From positions 1 through 11,119 of the forward strand of contig DASZQO010000149.1 in the NCBI GenBank assembly GCA_035549615.1: DNA of 11,119 bases, written 5' to 3'. Below, piece after piece: positions 1-6,278 of the stretch (position 1 is its first letter; every line of letters starts with the position of its first letter). Under the pieces are notes generated by a model. The model had not been told where the DNA came from. It did not search any database and saw nothing but the letters and a program-made list of their open reading frames with translations. This stretch comes from JAKAWQ01 sp035549615 (lineage in GTDB: Bacteria > Pseudomonadota > Alphaproteobacteria > Acetobacterales > Acetobacteraceae). Position numbers and translations under genes: made by a program.

Positions 1-125
1 TCGCAGGCAAGCTCGAGCTGGCTCAGGCGCCGACGCTGGCGCCATTCGCGCAAAAGGCCACCGACAGGCCGTGGGCGGTCGAGCATCTCCCTAGCCTAGC
101 GCTCTTTGCGGCGGCTCTCCAATAA
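1..125 (+). CDS. C-terminal end of an unidentified protein (partial, enters from the left)
   Basis: The frame beginning at base 3 is open from the window edge to TAA at 123-125 and encodes about 40 residues ending RPWAVEHLPSLALFAAALQ. Codons mostly end in G or C, like the real genes here, and a hairpin (129-155) follows the stop. I do not recognise the family; too little is visible for a functional call. It would be convergent with the HpnM-like gene that ends at 344. The main doubt is that so short an open stretch could occur by chance in GC-rich DNA. Confidence 0.42.
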   Translation, partial: AGKLELAQAPTLAPFAQKATDRPWAVEHLPSLALFAAALQ

Positions 126-128
126 CCT

Positions 129-155
129 CCGAGGTAAGGGAGAACATCCCCTCGG
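129..155 (+). terminator. Possible hairpin terminator after the partial gene
   Basis: CCGAGG (129-134) pairs with CCTCGG (150-155), and an inner GGGA can pair with TCCC. It starts three bases after the TAA stop. No T-tract follows, so a factor-independent terminator is only a guess from position. Confidence 0.25.
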
Positions 156-343
156 CCCCGTGCTTCCCGCGCTGTCAGAGCGGCTTCCGCCAGTCTATGC
201 GAACGCAAATGGCTCTCGTGTCGCGACTGGGACGTTTCTGGTCATGGGGAGGTATGGCAGATCGGGACACGCGGCTTTATTTTCCGTGGCCTGTGGATCC
301 CATCCGTTCGCTGCCATAAGCCGCGAACAGATGGGACAGGACA

Positions 344-994
344 CTAGCCTGTCGCTCCGTTCGAAAGGTTGGCAATCTTCCGCTTGAGCCCCGCCACCAG
401 CGCCGGCGCGCCGCCGTTCGTCAAAAGCCCCTGGAAATCCGAGCGCTGCACAGCAACCTGGCTGATCGAGCCGTCCGTCAGAACGTCCACCACTTTCCAT
501 CCATCCGGACGAAGACGCATGACATAATCAATCTCGACCGGCGATTGGGCACGCCGCAGGAGCGCCGTCTTCACCACGATCTCGCCATTGCCAACATTGC
601 GCACCGAAGGCGAGACCGTGAAGCTCTGGCCATCATAGCTGTCGAAATTGGAAACATAGGTCGAAACCGTGTAGCGGCGGAACACAGCCGCCAGCATGGC
701 TTTCTGGGCGGCCGGCAATGTCGGCCAGGAAAATCCGACCGCGCCCGCAAGCACCGTGTCGAGATCGAAGACCTGAGCGATCACCGGATCGAGTGCCGCA
801 TAGCGCGCCGAAAACGGCGTGCCGCTGCTGCCGGCCCGCATCACCGCGAGCAGCGCCGCATTTAGTTGCTCGATCGGCGCCGCCGGCGCACTGCCCGCAG
901 CGTCCGCGAGCGCCGGGGGCGCCGGGGGCCCTGTCATGGCCGCGCTCATGAGCCCGGCAAGACCAAGCGCCATGAGCCCACGCCGGCCGCGCAT
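344..994 (-). CDS. MlaC/HpnM-type periplasmic protein (Tgt2/MlaC family)
   Basis: The predicted 216-residue exported protein resembles the Tgt2/MlaC family, whose members carry phospholipids between outer and inner membranes, and within it the HpnM branch linked to hopanoid biosynthesis. Visible hallmarks are a positively charged start and hydrophobic signal sequence (residues 1-30, ending in PPALA), a YAALDPVIAQVFDLDTV block (about 65-81), RRYTVSTYVSNFDSYDGQSF (about 106-125), and the C-terminal GWKVVDVLTDGSISQVAVQR (about 165-184) followed by SDF. The start is uncertain. ATG at 994 gives the usual family length and a clean signal peptide but has no clear ribosome site. An in-frame ATG at 1138 is preceded by GGAG ten bases upstream and would add 48 low-complexity residues. 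The gene follows the DUF2147 gene on the same strand and is probably co-transcribed. No hopanoid genes or Mla transporter genes are visible, so its lipid partner is unknown. Confidence 0.85.
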   Translation of the reverse strand: MRGRRGLMALGLAGLMSAAMTGPPAPPALADAAGSAPAAPIEQLNAALLAVMRAGSSGTPFSARYAALDPVIAQVFDLDTVLAGAVGFSWPTLPAAQKAMLAAVFRRYTVSTYVSNFDSYDGQSFTVSPSVRNVGNGEIVVKTALLRRAQSPVEIDYVMRLRPDGWKVVDVLTDGSISQVAVQRSDFQGLLTNGGAPALVAGLKRKIANLSNGATG

Positions 995-1167
995 CCCGGC
1001 ATTTCGAGGAAGCGGCGGCGCGGACGCCCCTTCGCGGACCTCACTCCCGCCGTGTCCCAGGGAGGACCCGGCGGCACGTCCCATCGGCGCTTCACGCCCG
1101 GCGGACCAGCGCGGAGAGCAAACCTTCGTGGATATCATCGCACCTGAACTCCAAACCCTTATCGCGT

Positions 1168-1653
1168 TCATGTCATGCTGCATTCGGGGCCGAGCTCTCC
1201 CCGGTAGGGGCGCCACGTCTCTGTCTGGCCAAGCAGGGGAATGGCGAGGTAGCCCCGCAGCTTGAGATTGCCGGCATCATCCACCTTGAGGCGTGCCCCA
1301 TAGGTCGAGCCATTGCGCGGATCGGCCACCGTTCCGAACCAGGCATCGCCCTGCTGCCTTTCATTCGTGATGATCGCGAGCCCGCATTGCGAATTTCCGT
1401 GCACGTCTGTCGGCACCGGCGTGCCAGGCGGACGCAGGAGCCCCACGATCCAGCCGCAGAGGATCTCGCTCGAACCCGAATCCTCGCACGGGGCAATCCG
1501 CACCACCGCGTTCCCGTTGGCGGTCAGCCACGTCCCGACCGGTGTCTTTGCCATGCCCTGCCACATGCCCGCCCACGCCCCTGGAGCAAGCAGCACGCAT
1601 CCGACCATCATCACGCAAGAAAATCGCTTCAACAGGCCCATATGGCGCAACAT
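1168..1653 (-). CDS. Exported DUF2147-family protein
   Basis: This 161-residue protein has a basic N-terminus and a hydrophobic stretch ending GAWA (about residue 28), a typical Sec signal peptide. The mature part matches the DUF2147 pattern: VGTWLTANGNAVVRIAPC (about 39-56), CGWIVGLLRPPGTPVPTDVH (about 66-85), GLAII, a YGARLKV strand and a final TETWRPY. Cys56 and Cys66 are placed to form a disulfide. DUF2147 proteins are small secreted beta proteins with no established biochemical role. I chose ATG 1653, which has GGGA and GGAAG upstream; TTG at 1698 and ATG at 1641 are alternatives. Its stop lies upstream of the likely starts of the HpnM-like gene (29 bp before 1138, 173 bp before 994), so the two probably form one transcript. 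Confidence 0.85.
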   Translation of the reverse strand: MLRHMGLLKRFSCVMMVGCVLLAPGAWAGMWQGMAKTPVGTWLTANGNAVVRIAPCEDSGSSEILCGWIVGLLRPPGTPVPTDVHGNSQCGLAIITNERQQGDAWFGTVADPRNGSTYGARLKVDDAGNLKLRGYLAIPLLGQTETWRPYRGELGPECSMT

Positions 1654-1847
1654 CGTTCCCAGTTCTTCCAGCTGGAGCCGCCAGCCGCCGTTGCCCAATT
1701 CGTATTCCGTGTCCCGTCGGAAAACGCAGCTCTGCTCATGGGAACCATGCAGGTACGGAATGGAATGCCGAAGCGTGTGGACCTGGCCATGCTTCCGGCG
1801 TGAGAACGGGAGGGGATCGCTCGCGCGCTCCTATCCCGCCCTCGCTC

Positions 1848-1906
1848 TTTATTCTCCCGCGTGATTCAGACCCCCGGTGGTCCCACCTCCGGTCATCACG
1901 TTTTAT
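1848..1906 (+). repeat. Palindromic intergenic repeat, copy A (solo)
   Basis: This copy shares the ordered blocks of the family: TTCTCCCGCGTGA, then GACC, GGTGGTCCCACC (an inner palindrome), CTCCGGTCATCACG and a T-rich end. The outer arms CGTGAT (1860-1865) and ATCACG (1895-1900) are complementary, and the inner arms GGTGG/CCACC nest inside them. Unlike the other four copies it has no convincing inverted partner next to it. Confidence 0.65.
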
Positions 1907-1994
1907 GGGAAACGAGGGCGGGAATTTTCCTGCGCGCCACGCATTGACCCTCTTCCCAGGCGTGCCACGCTGTAAGAAGGCAAGAAGAGCAGGC

Positions 1995-2010
1995 GATGCC
2001 ATCAGGCATC
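1995..2010 (-). terminator. Possible terminator hairpin downstream of the GNAT gene
   Basis: GATGCC (1995-2000) and GGCATC (2005-2010) form a perfect 6-bp stem with a 4-base loop, about 80 bases past the GNAT stop. The minus strand then reads GCCTGCTCTTCTTGCC, only moderately T-rich. A second perfect stem, GGCCAC/GTGGCC at 2031-2047, lies between. Termination is inferred from position. Confidence 0.3.
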
Positions 2011-2089
2011 TTCATCAGTGGGCTCGCTCAGGCCACGTTGGGTGGCCCCGTCTTTCCTGCGCACTCGCCCAGCCCGCCCTGGATGGCGG

Positions 2090-2650
2090 TCAACGCACCG
2101 GCGGTGGCTCCGTATCGCCCACGCCGAGCGCGCGCTGCAGCAGCACCGTATCGAGCCAGCGCCCGTGCTTGTAGCCGACCGAGCGCAGTACCCCCACCAT
2201 GCGGAATCCTGCCCGCTCATGCAGCCGGATGGAGGCGTGATTGCCGCTATCCCCCACCACCGCGACCATCTGGCGAAAGCCCCGCTCCACGCAGGCTTCG
2301 ATGAGCGCACCGAGCAGACGCCGCCCCAGGCCGCGCCCCACCGCGTCCCGGCGCAGATAGATCGAGTTCTCCACCGTCTCCCGATAGGCAGGCCGCGCCC
2401 GGTAAGGCCCGGCATAGGCATATCCCGCGACCCCCGCCCCATCCTCCGCGACGAGATAGGGATAGCCGCGCCCGACCAGCTCCGTCCGCCGCCGAGCCAT
2501 TTCCGCCACATCCGGGGCCTCGGTCTCGAAGGAAGCCGTCCCGGTGAGAACATGAAAGCCATAGATCGCCGTGATCGCGGCAATATCCGCATCGCACGAG
2601 GCCCGCAGGATCGCCGCCAGCCCCGCCGCCAAACCCGTTTGTTCACTCAT
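2090..2650 (-). CDS. GNAT N-acetyltransferase, phosphinothricin acetyltransferase (PAT/Bar)-like
   Basis: This 186-residue cytoplasmic enzyme belongs to the PAT branch of the GNAT fold, which transfers acetyl from acetyl-CoA to a free amino group. It has the family's ordered blocks: DADIAAITAIYGFHVLTGTA then SFE (about 20-42), GYAYAGPYRARPAYRETVE (about 76-94), the acetyl-CoA loop VGRGLGRRLL (about 104-113), GNHASIRLHERAGF (about 136-149) and GYKHGRWLDTVLLQR (about 159-173). ATG at 2650 gives a normal length; a TTG at 2680 is possible. No strong ribosome site is seen. The gene starts 62 bp after the multicopper oxidase stop on the same strand, so read-through is plausible. The real substrate is unknown: many chromosomal homologues act on methionine sulfone or sulfoximine rather than phosphinothricin, and sequence alone does not decide this. 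Confidence 0.92.
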   Translation of the reverse strand: MSEQTGLAAGLAAILRASCDADIAAITAIYGFHVLTGTASFETEAPDVAEMARRRTELVGRGYPYLVAEDGAGVAGYAYAGPYRARPAYRETVENSIYLRRDAVGRGLGRRLLGALIEACVERGFRQMVAVVGDSGNHASIRLHERAGFRMVGVLRSVGYKHGRWLDTVLLQRALGVGDTEPPPVR

Positions 2651-2712
2651 AAGCCAAGTTTGCGCCAGGCCGCCCGTCAACCCAAGCGTGAAGCGCCGGT
2701 ATCAGGCATTCG

Positions 2713-4158
2713 CTAAAGACGCTGCGGCATCCTCACGCCCTCGTAGTCAACCACCGTCATCATCCCGGCCTCGAGATGATAGAGGTTGTGGCAATGGAAC
2801 GCCCACCGCCCCACATTGTCCGTATTGAAGGCGATGGTCACGCTCGCCTGCGGTGTTACCAGAACAGTATCCCGCACGGCCCCTGAAAATCTCCGCCCGT
2901 TCACCGCCACCACCTGAAAACTGTGGCCATGCAGGTGCATCGGATGGGACATCATCGTCTGGTTCTTCATGACGAATTCGGCCCGCTTCCCCGCGCTCAC
3001 CATAATGGGCGTGATCTTCGGATAGACCTGATTGTCCATCGACCAGACATAGGCCTGCATATCGCCGGTGAGCAGCACATCGCGCAGGATTCCAGCTACC
3101 TGCGGCGTGAGCGGCTCCGCGGCGCTCAGGCTTTGCTCGAAATCGAGCGTGACCGCCGGCGCCGGCATGGCAGCCTTCTTCCCAATCCGCCCGACCTTGG
3201 CACCCGCCGTCGCGAGCAAGATTCCCGTGCGGTCGGTCTTGCCTTCCACCTGGGCCAGGATCGGAAAGGCAGCCGTTCCCGCCGGCAGGTCGAGCAGGAT
3301 GTCCGCGCGCTGTGCCACCGCAAGCGGCATGATGTTGAGCGTCATGGGCTTGACCGCCATGCCGTCCACGGCGATGAGCGTGCCGCGGAGCGCACCAAGG
3401 CCGATCCAGAAATTGGTCGCGGCGCTGCCATTGATGATCCGAAGCCGGACTCGCCCGCCCGGTTCCACCTGCACGATGTCCGGGTCGGCAAGTGTGCGGT
3501 CATTGGCGAGGAAGGCGTCATAATCGACGTCGTTCAGATCGGGCTTGGCCTGCATCGACGCCGCTGTTGTGCTTTGGCCCCCTGCACCCGGCATCTTCAT
3601 GCCGGCCATTGCCAGTTCTCCGCCCCCTTTGCGTTGCCGCAATCCGGCGTAGATCTCCTCCGGACTCCGGAAGCTGAAATCGTGCAGCATAATAACGATT
3701 TCCTGCCTTCCCGCGTGCTCGGAGGCTCCGTCGCGGATGATGAGTGGTGCGGAAAGCAGGCGCTGCTCCTGGAACCCCACATGCGAGTGCATCCAGAAAG
3801 TGCCGGCCACGGTGAGCTTGAAATCATAGTCCTGGCGACCACCGGCGGGGATCGGCGGCGCCGAGACATAGGGCACCCCGTCCTGCCGGTAGGGCGGCGT
3901 CAGCCCGTGCCAATGGATCAGGGATTCGGTATCGAGCCCGTTCTGGACCCGAACTTGGAACGGTATCGAAACATCTGTGAAGAGACCCCTTGTGCCGTCC
4001 GGCTGGGCGATCCCGAGCACCGAGGCCGCCTTGCCATCCACCTCGATGACCCGGCTTTGCAGTTCGAGCACCACCCGCCCCTCGGCGCGTGCGGGCAACG
4101 GGGTGAACGCGGCCGCCGTCATCGCGGCTGAGGATTTGAGGAAAGCGCGACGATTCAT
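2713..4158 (-). CDS. Multicopper oxidase, Tat-exported
   Basis: This 481-residue laccase-type enzyme oxidises a substrate or metal ion at a type 1 copper and reduces O2 to water at a trinuclear cluster. All four copper motifs are intact: HWHG (82-85), MHSH (123-126), HPMHLHGHSF (405-414) and HCHNLYHLEAGM (455-466). These supply type 1 ligands His405, Cys456, His461 and Met466. The N-terminus has a twin-arginine signal (RRAFLK, residues 3-8, then AAMTAAAFTPLPARA), so the protein is exported folded to the periplasm. ATG 4158 was chosen because AGGAG lies nine bases upstream; ATG 4167 abuts that ribosome site and is too close. A methionine-rich loop (MAGMKM near 184-189, another Met at 202) may bind copper, as in CueO/CopA-type enzymes. 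Substrate and a role in copper tolerance are inferred. The GNAT gene follows on the same strand. Confidence 0.95.
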   Translation of the reverse strand: MNRRAFLKSSAAMTAAAFTPLPARAEGRVVLELQSRVIEVDGKAASVLGIAQPDGTRGLFTDVSIPFQVRVQNGLDTESLIHWHGLTPPYRQDGVPYVSAPPIPAGGRQDYDFKLTVAGTFWMHSHVGFQEQRLLSAPLIIRDGASEHAGRQEIVIMLHDFSFRSPEEIYAGLRQRKGGGELAMAGMKMPGAGGQSTTAASMQAKPDLNDVDYDAFLANDRTLADPDIVQVEPGGRVRLRIINGSAATNFWIGLGALRGTLIAVDGMAVKPMTLNIMPLAVAQRADILLDLPAGTAAFPILAQVEGKTDRTGILLATAGAKVGRIGKKAAMPAPAVTLDFEQSLSAAEPLTPQVAGILRDVLLTGDMQAYVWSMDNQVYPKITPIMVSAGKRAEFVMKNQTMMSHPMHLHGHSFQVVAVNGRRFSGAVRDTVLVTPQASVTIAFNTDNVGRWAFHCHNLYHLEAGMMTVVDYEGVRMPQRL

Positions 4159-4215
4159 GATCGTCATCTCCTTTTTTCACGGGCTTTCCGGCCCGGTTGC
4201 CTCTCCGCTCGTGCG

Positions 4216-4240
4216 TTCGTCACGAAATGCAACGAATTGC
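4216..4240. promoter_or_regulatory. Possible operator: two adjacent palindromes upstream of the oxidase
   Basis: TTCGT-C-ACGAA (4216-4226) is a perfect interrupted palindrome, followed three bases later by GCAA-CGAA-TTGC (4229-4240). They lie 58-82 bp upstream of the oxidase start, where a regulator would be expected. They do not look to me like a standard copper-regulator box, so the binding protein is unknown. Confidence 0.3.
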
Positions 4241-4295
4241 GAGGGCGCGGCGCTGGGGACGCAATCGGTTTCAAACGCCCTCTGAAAACGCCCCA

Positions 4296-4323
4296 GAAAG
4301 CATACAGTAGAAAACATACAGCA
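4296..4323. repeat. Tandem 14-bp direct repeat
   Basis: GAAAGCATACAGTA (4296-4309) is followed directly by GAAAACATACAGCA (4310-4323), 12 of 14 bases identical. It lies in the divergent spacer and could be a pair of binding sites for a regulator of the oxidase or of tgt. Confidence 0.5.
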
Positions 4324-4366
4324 TCGGCACGCCTGCGGATATCGGCATTCACGGCACCGGAGCCAT

Positions 4367-4420
4367 GGCGTGATGATCGAAGGTGGATTCGCCCGAGGTC
4401 TCTCTCCCGGGAGAAAACAA
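4367..4420 (-). repeat. Palindromic intergenic repeat, copy B (inverted partner of C)
   Basis: Read on the minus strand it starts TTGTTTTCTCCCGGGAGAGA and ends GATCATCACGCC. The first 25 bases differ from copy C at one position only. The inner arms appear as GGTGGATTCGCC on the plus strand. The GAGAAAACAA end faces copy C. Confidence 0.75.
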
Positions 4421-4606
4421 GGGCCGAGAGCGCGATGACCGGAAATCAGAAGGTTATAAAAACGACAAGCGGGCCCTCATTGCTCGAAGCCTTGCGGCGA
4501 CCCCCGCACCACCGGCATCGCCTCGGTTTCGAAGGCTCCGGGTCCTGCGTCGCCAAGCCGAGGCGGGATGCGTTTGCCTTCGCTCATGCAAACCGCTCCA
4601 GCCATT

Positions 4607-4664
4607 TGTTTTCTCCCGTGAGAGAGACCTGCGGTGATTTCCCCTCCGGCCATCACGCTTTAAA
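4607..4664 (+). repeat. Palindromic intergenic repeat, copy C, in the tgt leader
   Basis: This plus-strand copy starts TTGTTTTCTCCCGTGAGAGA and ends CCGGCCATCACGCTTTAAA. It ends ten bases before the tgt ATG, so it forms most of the immediate 5' leader of tgt. Outer arms CGTGA (4617-4621) and TCACG (4653-4657) can pair. With copy B it makes an inverted pair spanning 4367-4664. Confidence 0.75.
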
Positions 4665-4674
4665 CCCCCGCCCC

Positions 4675-5829
4675 ATGACCCTCCCTTTCCGCCTTGCCGC
4701 CACGGAAGGCGCCGCCCGCGCCGGCGTGCTCGAAACCGCCCACGGCCCCGTCCATACGCCCGCCTTCATGCCGGTCGGGACACAGGCCACCGTCAAGGGC
4801 ATGGAAACCGCCTCCGTCCGCGCCACCGGTGCCGAGATGGTGCTGGCGAATGCCTATCACCTCATGCTTCGCCCCGGCGCCGAACGCATCGCCGCGCTCG
4901 GCGGCTTGCATCGCTTCATGGACTGGGCCGGCCCCATCCTCACCGATTCCGGCGGGTTCCAGGTGATGTCCCTTGGCGCCTTGCGGAAAATTTCGGAGGA
5001 GGGCGTCGTCTTCCGCTCCCATATCGACGGCGCCCGCATCCAACTCACGCCTGAGCGTGCCGTGCATGTCCAGCACCTGCTCGATGCCACCATCACCATG
5101 GTGCTCGATGAATGCACCGAATTTCCGGCCACACTTCCCGCAGCCCGCCGCTCGATGGAGCTTTCCATGCGCTGGGCCGCGCGCTCGCGGGCGGCCTATG
5201 AGCCCCGCCGCGGCTATGGCCTCTTCGGCATCGTCCAGGGCAGCATCTATCCTGAGCTTCGCCTGCAATCCGCAGCCTCTCTTACCGCCCTCGGATTCGA
5301 TGGCTACGCGATCGGTGGCCTTGCGGTTGGCGAGGGCCAGGCCTGCATGCTCGCAATGCTCGACGCCACGCTGCCCGCGCTCCCTCTCGGCCGCCCCCGC
5401 TATCTCATGGGCGTCGGCACGCCGCAGGATCTCGTCTCGGCGGTCTCGCGGGGCGTCGATCTCTTCGATTGCGTCATCCCCACACGCGCCGGACGTACCG
5501 CCCGCGCCTTCACCTCCACGGGCATTCTCAATCTCCGCAATGCCCGTTTCGCTGCCGATCCCGCTCCGCTCGACCCCGCCTGCGCCTGTCCCACCTGCCG
5601 CCGCCATGCCCGCGCCTACCTCCATCATCTCTTCAAGGCCGGCGAGATGCTCGGCGCGATGCTCCTCACCCGGCACAATCTGCACTATTATCAGGCCCTG
5701 ATGCGGGGCCTTCGCGCGGCGATCATCGCGGGAAACCTCGCCGAACATGAAGCCGCGCTGCGTGTGGCCTGGGCGTGCGGAGATCCCGGCCCGCACCGGA
5801 AGGACGATCGCGGGAAAGAACGAAGGTGA
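4675..5829 (+). CDS. tgt: tRNA-guanine transglycosylase (queuine/preQ1 tRNA-ribosyltransferase)
   Basis: Tgt exchanges guanine at position 34 of tRNAs with GUN anticodons (Asp, Asn, His, Tyr) for preQ1, the committed tRNA step of queuosine synthesis. The 384-residue length is usual. Motifs in order: TPAFMPVGTQATVKG (28-42), TDSGGFQ with Asp91 (general acid/base), DECTEFP with Asp145 (base recognition), GIVQGS (185-190), GGLAVGE (214-220), YLMGVGTP (243-250), VDLFDCVIPTRAGRTARAFT (261-280) with nucleophile Asp265, and the zinc site Cys303, Cys305, Cys308 and His334 (CACPTC and RHNLHYY). ATG 4675 was chosen because MTLPFRLAATEGAARAGVLE is the typical N-terminus; the frame stays open upstream without family similarity. 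No clear ribosome site precedes it. The stop overlaps queF as TGATG, so the two are translationally coupled. Confidence 0.97.
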   Translation: MTLPFRLAATEGAARAGVLETAHGPVHTPAFMPVGTQATVKGMETASVRATGAEMVLANAYHLMLRPGAERIAALGGLHRFMDWAGPILTDSGGFQVMSLGALRKISEEGVVFRSHIDGARIQLTPERAVHVQHLLDATITMVLDECTEFPATLPAARRSMELSMRWAARSRAAYEPRRGYGLFGIVQGSIYPELRLQSAASLTALGFDGYAIGGLAVGEGQACMLAMLDATLPALPLGRPRYLMGVGTPQDLVSAVSRGVDLFDCVIPTRAGRTARAFTSTGILNLRNARFAADPAPLDPACACPTCRRHARAYLHHLFKAGEMLGAMLLTRHNLHYYQALMRGLRAAIIAGNLAEHEAALRVAWACGDPGPHRKDDRGKERR

Positions 5830-6278
5830 TGGACGAACCCACCCTCCTCGGCCGGCAAGTCGGGCTGCCTTTGAACCCGGAGGAGGCCGTCCTTGAGCGC
5901 GTTCGCAACCCCGACGAGGGGGCTTCCTATGTCGTCCGCTTCACCTGCCCGGAATTCACCGCCCTGTGCCCGATTACGGGGCAGCCCGATTTCGCCCATA
6001 TCGTCATCGATTATGTACCCGGCCTCTGGCTGCTTGAGAGCAAGTCATTGAAATTGTTCCTCGGAAGCTTCCGCAACCATGGCGCCTTCCATGAGGCCTG
6101 TACCATGATGATCGCCCGCCGCGTGGTTGCTGCCGTGGCGCCGCACTGGCTGCGCATCGGCGCCTACTGGTATCCGCGCGGCGGCATACCGATCGATGTC
6201 TTCTGGCAAACCGGGGAGCCGCCGGCCGGGCTTTTCCTGCCCCCCCAGGCGGTCGCGCCCTACCGTGGCCGCGGCTAG
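5829..6278 (+). CDS. queF: NADPH-dependent 7-cyano-7-deazaguanine reductase (preQ1 synthase)
   Basis: QueF reduces the nitrile of preQ0 to the aminomethyl group of preQ1, the base used by Tgt. At 149 residues this is the short, single-domain (B. subtilis-type) T-fold form. The signature ALCPITGQPDFA (45-56) contains catalytic Cys47 and Asp54. The QueF specificity motif ESKSLKLFLGSFRNHGAFHE (70-89) separates it from the related GTP cyclohydrolase I FolE. ATG overlaps the tgt TGA by one base, with a GAAGG ribosome site just upstream, and the 3' end overlaps the queG GTG start by 14 bases. Supply of preQ1 and its use are thus encoded side by side. Confidence 0.97.
   Translation: MDEPTLLGRQVGLPLNPEEAVLERVRNPDEGASYVVRFTCPEFTALCPITGQPDFAHIVIDYVPGLWLLESKSLKLFLGSFRNHGAFHEACTMMIARRVVAAVAPHWLRIGAYWYPRGGIPIDVFWQTGEPPAGLFLPPQAVAPYRGRG

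Larger units (their letters stand above)
1654..2089. other. Intergenic region, 436 bp
   Basis: This gap separates the GNAT gene from the DUF2147 gene, both on the minus strand. It holds one solo copy of the window's palindromic repeat family (1848-1906) and two hairpins (1995-2010 and 2031-2047). Open frames across it have poor codon use and no recognisable protein. I see no convincing promoter for the DUF2147 gene. Confidence 0.6.
4159..4674. other. Divergent intergenic region between the oxidase and tgt, 516 bp
   Basis: This region must hold the promoters for both the minus-strand oxidase and the plus-strand queuosine operon. It contains two small palindromes near the oxidase (4216-4240), a tandem 14-bp repeat (4296-4323), and an inverted pair of the intergenic repeat family (4367-4420 and 4607-4664) enclosing 186 bp. 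That 186-bp core includes a GCCTCGG/CCGAGGC inverted repeat (4520-4526 with 4558-4564). I see no supported gene here. Confidence 0.6.

Noticed and set aside
1771..1812. A degenerate inverted partner for repeat copy A
   Set aside because: AAGCGTG and a later CGGGAG resemble the reversed repeat ends, but the middle does not align, so chance cannot be excluded.
2923..4131. Long plus-strand open frame (402 codons) opposite the multicopper oxidase
   Set aside because: It is antisense to a gene with every copper motif intact, is rich in Arg/His as shadow frames are in GC-rich DNA, and shows no family pattern.
4421..4606. A preQ1 riboswitch upstream of the queuosine operon
   Set aside because: I looked for the short preQ1-I pattern (GGTTC hairpin, CCC and an A-rich tail ending in ACTA). 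The TTATAAAAACG stretch near 4454 lacks the required GG/CC elements. A covariance-model scan would be decisive.
4237..4674. Upstream in-frame extension of tgt
   Set aside because: It runs through the repeat pair and has no Tgt similarity; the family N-terminus begins at 4675.
4660..5796. Long minus-strand open frame (378 codons) opposite tgt
   Set aside because: Antisense to an unmistakable tgt; its Gly/Ala/Glu/His-rich composition is that of a shadow frame.
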